The notes below the pieces were generated by a model. That model saw only the letters and a list, made by a program, of their open reading frames with translations. It ran no database searches and had not been told where the DNA came from. Made by a program: the position numbers and the translations under genes. Below, piece after piece: positions 58,096 through 64,000 of a stretch of DNA of 64,000 nt; the first letter of the stretch is position 1; each line of letters starts with the position of its first letter. Source of the DNA: Silene conica (lineage: Eukaryota; Streptophyta; Magnoliopsida; Caryophyllales; Caryophyllaceae); the NCBI GenBank assembly GCA_029255685.2, contig CM055316.2:82582861-82646860 (forward strand), given 5' to 3'.

Positions 58096-58690
58096 TGGCA
58101 AGTTGGCATGTTAGAAGTAAAGAAGCTTGAGCTTTTGGTATTGTATGATGCACTTAAATCATGTGCTATTATTTTCATTTTTGTCTTTGTCCAACTAATG
58201 GAAGTTTGAATCACATTATACACCAACCTTTCCACAAAACACAAACCTAATCCCATTTCTCCAATAATTTCCAATTAATCATCCATTAACCCTTACAAAA
58301 ACATATCATTTGATGAGTCATAACTGTTGCGTAGATCGGAATGCAACTAAATGGACGATATCAGAACTGTCGTTGCGACTCCCTTTAGAGGATCGCAGAG
58401 AAACGGAAAAGAAAACGAAATGGTCAAAGAATTGACCGTAACGTAAGCGCCTCAAACATAACAGGATTAAATTATTCTACAATTTTTACACAATCCTGCC
58501 ACAAATCTTGGCATTTCAATGAAGTTCCACTGGAAAACATACACAACAATCCACATCCGACGAAATGTAGTTTGTTAGTAGACTTCAGTAAAACACTAGT
58601 GAACTGTCAAATGAGAAATTGGTTAAAAGAGATGACAATTTGGAAGGGTTGATCGCGGTTACGATCAATATAACTATAGAGCTTGTGCAA

Positions 58691-61600
58691 CTAAGCCACT
58701 GGGGGACGAAGCACGTGATCCTGTGAGGTGTCGACTGCGGCAGGAGGCATGAATTGCCACATAGCGACTCCAGGGTAACCCATGAAAGGCACCAACTTGC
58801 CTCCGGGTGCTTGAGGAGGCGGGCCGAATGCAGCTTGCATTTGAGGGTGGGCCGACAGATAAGCTGGTTGGGTGTTCACGGTCTTTAGCTGAAGCTCTAG
58901 CTTGTCCTTCTCGGCCTTCAGCCTCTGCTTCTCATCACGGAGCTCATTCTTCTCAGTCTGAGCAAATATACAAATTTATCATCGTTAAAAGTATGCGACA
59001 AACCTATTTACCCTTTTTTTTTCGTGACGAGGGAACCGCAGCCGCTACCTTCGGTGCGCACAGGGTAAACCAGGTAAACCACCCGAGGGTGACAGGCTCG
59101 AAGTCTATTTAGGCATGGACTCGGGCCAAGAATGCTCCGCAAGATTTTGCTCTTGGGGAGGCTTGAACCCGGGTCTCCTGGGAACTTCACCCAAGTTTTA
59201 ACCACAAGACTCCACCCTTGCGGGCCCTATTTACCCTTAGTTAAGCCTAAACTAATAATCAGTGATAAATAGAGCGATATCACGAAAAGAATCTTGTGAG
59301 TGGCGCTACCTTCAATTCCTTAATTTTCTCCTGTAAGTTTGAGTTCGAGTCTTTCAGCTTCTGGGCTTCACTCCTTAACTGAGTCAACATTCGGACAGCG
59401 TCATTCAAAATGGCTGCCTTGTCTGTCTTAGGCGGCCTACCCGGTTCCAGTATTGAGCCTAGTTCTACAAACCTAAACACGGTTTAAGAGCAGTGGTCAC
59501 ATACAAACATGGAAGAAGGTTGATGGTATGCAAGTAAATCTACAGTATAAAAGAGATTTACTTGTCATTCAAGCGGTCCCTTCGTGCCTTCTCCCTGCAA
59601 GCTTTGGAGCTAGACGGACCACAAGCTTCAGTTCTCCCCCTGTGATAGGAGAAGTAACCTTCTGTGAAAGCAGGTAAATGTAGAAACACAAATTCTCAAA
59701 AGAGACGATCTGACACATTAATACATTTAATTTCACGGTCTTTTCTATTTTACGTCTCACAATTTATATATGACAGAGAGGGTGACGATCTCTCGGATGA
59801 CTAACTGATGTCGGAATTGCTGATGGACCATATTACACGATAGTATTATTCCCTTAATGTCTTCTCGTGATGTTTTTAATGCACAAGAATATTAAGCTCA
59901 TTGGAAATCTCCGAAGATGACAAGTAAGCACGAGTGAAGTTCTGAAGTATATAAGAAAATTCCAAACATTAATGTATGCTAATGCCACTAAGCCTAATGT
60001 CTTTTCAAAGAAAATTAGGCCAATAAAATTGGTGACAAGGAGCCACTTCAAAACGGTATTAATTCTCTTGGTCGTGGAAGAAACTTCAACATCGTTTGAT
60101 GTATATTTAACACCAAATCTTTCTCTAGAGAACTCTCAGCCAAAAGTTGATGACAAGGAAGCACTTAAAAACGGTATCGATTCTCATGGTCGTGGAACAA
60201 ACTACGACATCATTTGATGTACTTAAAGTTTTAACACCATAAAATCGTTCTCTGGACAGAAAAAGAATTAAGTATATATACCTCTTCTTCAAGTTGTTCT
60301 CCTTGGGCCCATCAGAGTCTCCGTAAGTCCCATCAAGTTCCGCACTACGGAAATGACAAAAGTAAAGCAAAGCTCATAAGAACCGAAAGGAGCAAGATGA
60401 TTAACAAAACTAACACACGCCCTTAAAATGCAGGAAAGCATAATTCATGTCGTTGCACGCTGTGTTTGGACACCAAAATAATTAAGAAAAACGTTTAAAT
60501 CAGCTTTCAGCATCCTTAAAATGATAAGAACTGAGCACAAAACTGACAACTGCTTACTCGAGTAAATAACAACCAATTCTAGCTAAGATATTGACGTAAA
60601 TTGTGAAACAAAGCCCAATTATACCATTTACCGACAGGGTTATGATTTAATTACTAAACATCTGTTTCATAATAATCACACATACAACAGTCTTTAAGTG
60701 CGACCAACTGACATACATACAGCCCGATTATACCATTTACCAAAAGAACGTTCTGCCAACGAAGATTTTACCAAGCAGTCAAGCATTTTTTTTACAGTAC
60801 CATAACCAGAAGAGCAATCTGAACAAAAGGCATATAATTTAGGTAAACTGTCTCCGATTTAAGCTAACTTATTTTTTGCAGTACGCACCGATCCTGTGAT
60901 TTGTAGATGCCGAAACTCTAACTCAAGATTCAGTAATGTTCTAAATAAAAACCCAATTCCCGGTCTCCCAGAGATTTGCTGCCATGAAGCACATATGTGT
61001 TCTTTGCTTCCACCATATACAAAAAACTTCATACCACGAAACTAAATACCGTTGAATAGCGAGCGAAACAAGCCGATTTTCAACAAAAGCATTTAAAATC
61101 TAGTATTCAAAACAATGTATTTTCCATAATACTTTTCAGCAGAAACCATGGTTCACCATCATTTCCAATTTTCAGTGACTTTCAACAACATAGGAGAAAT
61201 TGAAACTACTTCAAACCCGAAAATCGATACAAACTCATCACACTTCTCAGCAGCTACTTAACCATGCCAGAAATTCATAAAGCATTAAACTTTGATCTTA
61301 ACTCTCTAAACTATAAGCATAATTAGTAAAATGAACAAAAAGCCGCGATAAAAATACAAAAATGTAAACTATAAATCTATGTATTTATCTTAATCAACTA
61401 TCATAATCACCAGATTAACCAAAATTAACCACCACCAAATTCATAAACAAAACACCCAAAATTTTCAATCTTTGCTTATATAATTCATACAAAAACACAC
61501 TATAACCCTATGTAATCATCTTAATTAGCTATCAAAATTACAACATTAATCGAAATTAATCACAACCCAATTCATTAAACACCAAAAAAAATCAATATTT

Positions 61601-61828
61601 GCTAACAATTAATCAAAACTAACAAATGGGTACTCAAAATCAAAACCCTAATTCACAAAAAAAAGTCAATTAACAACATTAATTAGATTAATTAGCAAGA
61701 GGGTACCTGAGATTAAAAGCAGAAGCATCAAAGGGTTGTATTGTTGAAAAATTGCAATCAAGAACAAAGTTATCGTCTAATAAAGAGTTACAATCATAAA
61801 GCAAAAAATTAGGGTTTTCTTGAGTCAT
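58691..61828 (-). CDS. ILR3-like bHLH transcription factor (subgroup IVc)
   Basis: Five exons on the minus strand: 61828-61707, 60344-60282, 59639-59562, 59472-59310 and 58957-58691; 693 bp, 230 residues (Arabidopsis ILR3/bHLH105 has 234). The basic region KACREKARRDRLNDKF spans exons 3-4; the helix-loop-helix follows (LEPGRPPKTDKAAILNDAVR), then a leucine zipper (KDSNSNLQEKIKELK and the Lys/Glu-rich start of exon 5). The C-terminus GVAMWQFMPPAAVDTSQDHV plus LRPPVA is the signature end of ILR3 and relatives. IVc factors control the iron-deficiency response, partner with PYE and are turned over by BRUTUS-type ligases. The first exon is weakly conserved, as usual. bHLH104 or bHLH115 are alternative names, less likely by the C-terminus. 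Confidence 0.9.
59016..59225 (-). mobile_element. tRNA-derived SINE in intron 4 of the ILR3-like gene
   Basis: Reverse orientation; read on the minus strand it starts GCCCGCAAGGGTGGAGTC, has GGGTTCAAGCC as B-box and ends in a short A run. A 13-bp duplication CCTATTTACCCTT flanks it (59003-59015 and 59226-59238). It is co-directional with the host gene. It is the same family as 5377-5571. Confidence 0.85.
60033..60262. repeat. Diverged 118-bp tandem duplication in bHLH intron 2
   Basis: TGACAAGGAGCCACTTCAAA at 60033 and TGACAAGGAAGCACTTAAAA near 60151 start two copies that share TTGGTCGTGGAA, ATCGTTTGATGTA and TTCTCT motifs. It is non-coding. Intron 1 (60345-61706) is AT-rich with nothing that I recognise. 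Confidence 0.6.
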
Positions 61829-62439
61829 TTCCGAGCAATTTTGGGGGAAAATCGAATTTGTGAAGGTAGAGAGAGAAAGGGTGAAGAGATTGGAGCCCAG
61901 GTGAAGGGGAAAGGGTTAGAGAGAGAGGTGATTTGGTTTTGTTTAAGTTTAATTTTTGGATAATGGTGACAAAATACGTTGATTATTTAATGGAGGTGCA
62001 AGAAAAAGGGAATATGCGAGTCGCAAAGTCGATTTTGATGCTGACGAGGTCTTAGCCTAGTGATTATGATTGAAATATCGTGATAATATGTCTGGTTTAT
62101 ATTGTATGAGACGGTTCGATCAAAGTTGGTTGGTGTGAATGGTAAGAACTTTCGTTCTTAAACAAGTGATCTTAAGTTGGTCGGTATATTATAGTATTCA
62201 TTAAATTGTCTTCAGTACCCGAAGAAGATTATCTCATTTGTCGTTAGGCGATACTCATGATCAAGAAAAAAAGACAGTATGAGACGGTTCGAAAAATCCT
62301 TCATCTATTATTTAAGTAATAATATAATACGGAGTATAACCTTGAGGGTTGTAACTTGTAAATAAGAATTAAATCCAAGTCGGTATGGTGGAATAAAATT
62401 ATAAACGTATGATACATTTAGGCGTGTATTAGTGTCTGG

Positions 62440-62803
62440 CTAAGTAGCACCAAAACGGACACGGACACGGGACATGGCATCCCATGAAATTTAGGACACG
62501 GGACACCGCATTTAAATATAATAAAATATAATATATTTTATGATTATAAATAACGTATAATTTTATTTTTATCATGTATTTGCAATTAAATTTAAACAAC
62601 TAAGGGTACAATTTGACCTTTACTATAACTAATTCTCATTTTTCCACCCAAAATCATCTTCTAATCGATCTTTTTTAAAATTTTATTACTCGTCTAAACT
62701 ATAATATGTTTAGCTATGTGTCCAATGAGTGTCGGGTGTCCGCGTGTCGGATACGGTGTCGGACACGTGACGTCTAATTAAGAGAAGTGTTTATGCTATT
62801 TAG
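62440..62803. mobile_element. hAT-like MITE, CTAAGTAGCA ends, copy 2
   Basis: Inverse counterpart of 17090-17422. Flanking octamers GTGTCTGG and GTATCTGG are an 8-bp duplication with one mismatch, which assigns the family to hAT. Subterminal CGGACACGG motifs match copy 1. The intergenic stretches 61829-62439 and 62804-64000 show no gene. Confidence 0.7.
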
Positions 62804-64000
62804 GTATCTGGTAATATTCGATCTTAATTATTGTTTTCTCTTTTATATACTTCAATTGAACTCTTAAAAGTATTAATATCCAAATGTTATAATAAAACCG
62901 TCTCCTACTTTTGCACAATTGCACGATTTATTGGGTTCCTTTGAGCAATTGAGCTTTAAGTAGATGGAAACGTCATGATGATTAGTGATTCAACAAGGTG
63001 AAGTTGAGAATTGAGGGCGTGGGGTTCCCTTTAAATGGAGGGTGGCAGTTCTTTTGCCTCTTATCATTGGAGCTCATATTCTTCTCTTGGATGTTTCAAT
63101 CTCAACCTGACACGTGGCAACTTTAATTAAAGTTCCGTCATAAACTTATAACGAGTTAGTATAATTCACTTGAGTAGTTAAGACAAGCATAAAGCATATA
63201 GGGAGATACAAATATCGTCTTTATCTATTTATGTGTGTTTTATTTGACAATACCGTCCGTGATCCGTAACAAATGAGAATTTGTGTTCCATTTATTTCAC
63301 TTGATTTTGTGTTTATTACCTCGATGGATATTACTTCCTCCGTTCTAATGAATTTTATAAATTTGAACTCTAATACAACTTTTAATACATAACATAAAAG
63401 ATAGTCATGCAAGATTTTATTTAAATTATCTTACGAGTATATTATGAATATTAATTTTTATAATTTTCAGCAATACTTCCTCTATTCCTCGCCACTCTAC
63501 CATTTTACCTTTTCACGTTTGACAATGCGAGTTTTACGCGATAAATATCGTTAGTTAAGAAAAGTTAGATATTGTTAATGTACACGTGAAGACGAATTAA
63601 CAAGATCTCACATGAATATATTTTCACGAATGTCTTCAAAGAAAATCGAAATGAAATGATTACTTGTGAATAGTTTATAAAATTGAAAGTGGTAGAGTCG
63701 AGTTGAATGAAGCAGGTATGTAACTAACGATATGAACAAAAGAAACGAGTTTCCATATACGTTTTACCAACAGTGTATAAAACAAATACATCCTCTCACG
63801 TCAAACAAATACAGCGTAAGACGGACCAAATACATACCAAAACACCTGGAAAATAACAATTTTTTTTGTCTATATTATCTCATTTGACAATATTTAACCC
63901 GTCGTAAACTTAGGACGATTAATATCCGTCTTGAGCAAGACTTCCCTTATCAGAATATATCTTCACGAATTCGATATCGGAATACGTCCTCTCGAGTCTT

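Noticed and set aside
63221-63412. Small minus-strand frame near the window end
   Set aside because: Short, AT-rich, without any domain or splice context.

Overview
The window is nuclear DNA of a flowering plant, probably a eudicot. It is AT-rich, its genes have many short GT-AG introns, and it is crowded with small DNA transposons. The protein repertoire (the PRC2 WD40 protein FIE, an ATG18h-type autophagy protein, a bHLH IVc factor, a DUF1995 plastid protein and ACD6-like ankyrin/PGG proteins) is plant-specific or plant-typical. The style of the repeats suggests Caryophyllales, but that is an impression and not proven.

Layout. 1-5,250: only transposons, including a hAT element (3164-5016) that carries two other elements. 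5,249-9,553 (minus): ankyrin/PGG gene ANK1. 9,676-10,208: a GGTCC-rich hAT derivative. 11,532-16,942 (plus): complete FIE in 13 exons. 21,334-26,570 (plus): ANK2. 27,127-29,060 (plus): a decayed partial FIE copy with introns. 30,064-34,429 (plus): ANK3. The order FIE-ANK2-(pseudo-FIE)-ANK3 shows that a FIE+ANK block was duplicated in tandem; the ANK copy stayed open while the FIE copy decayed. 38,626-44,303 (plus): ATG18h/BCAS3-type gene. 45,747-46,754 (minus): intronless DUF1995 gene.

47,080-57,770 is the most structured part. An array of about nine units of roughly 311 bp (47,080-49,798) faces a more diverged array of the same family in the opposite orientation (56,505-57,770). Between them lies a second repeat family of similar period, and this is split by a 5,773-bp Mutator-like element (50,198-55,970). 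The two 129-bp TIRs of that element are identical and it has a perfect 9-bp target-site duplication, so it is very young. It carries a MuDR-type transposase (minus) and a convergent plus-strand gene with a GRF-type zinc finger, a coiled coil and a membrane anchor. 58,691-61,828 (minus) is an ILR3-like bHLH gene. The remainder to 64,000 is intergenic apart from one hAT MITE.

The host genes do not form a pathway; FIE (chromatin silencing), ACD6-like proteins (immunity), ATG18h (autophagy) and ILR3 (iron response) are independent neighbours. I found no rRNA, tRNA or CRISPR. Exon borders were set by eye from reading frame, GT-AG sites and agreement among paralogues or known families.
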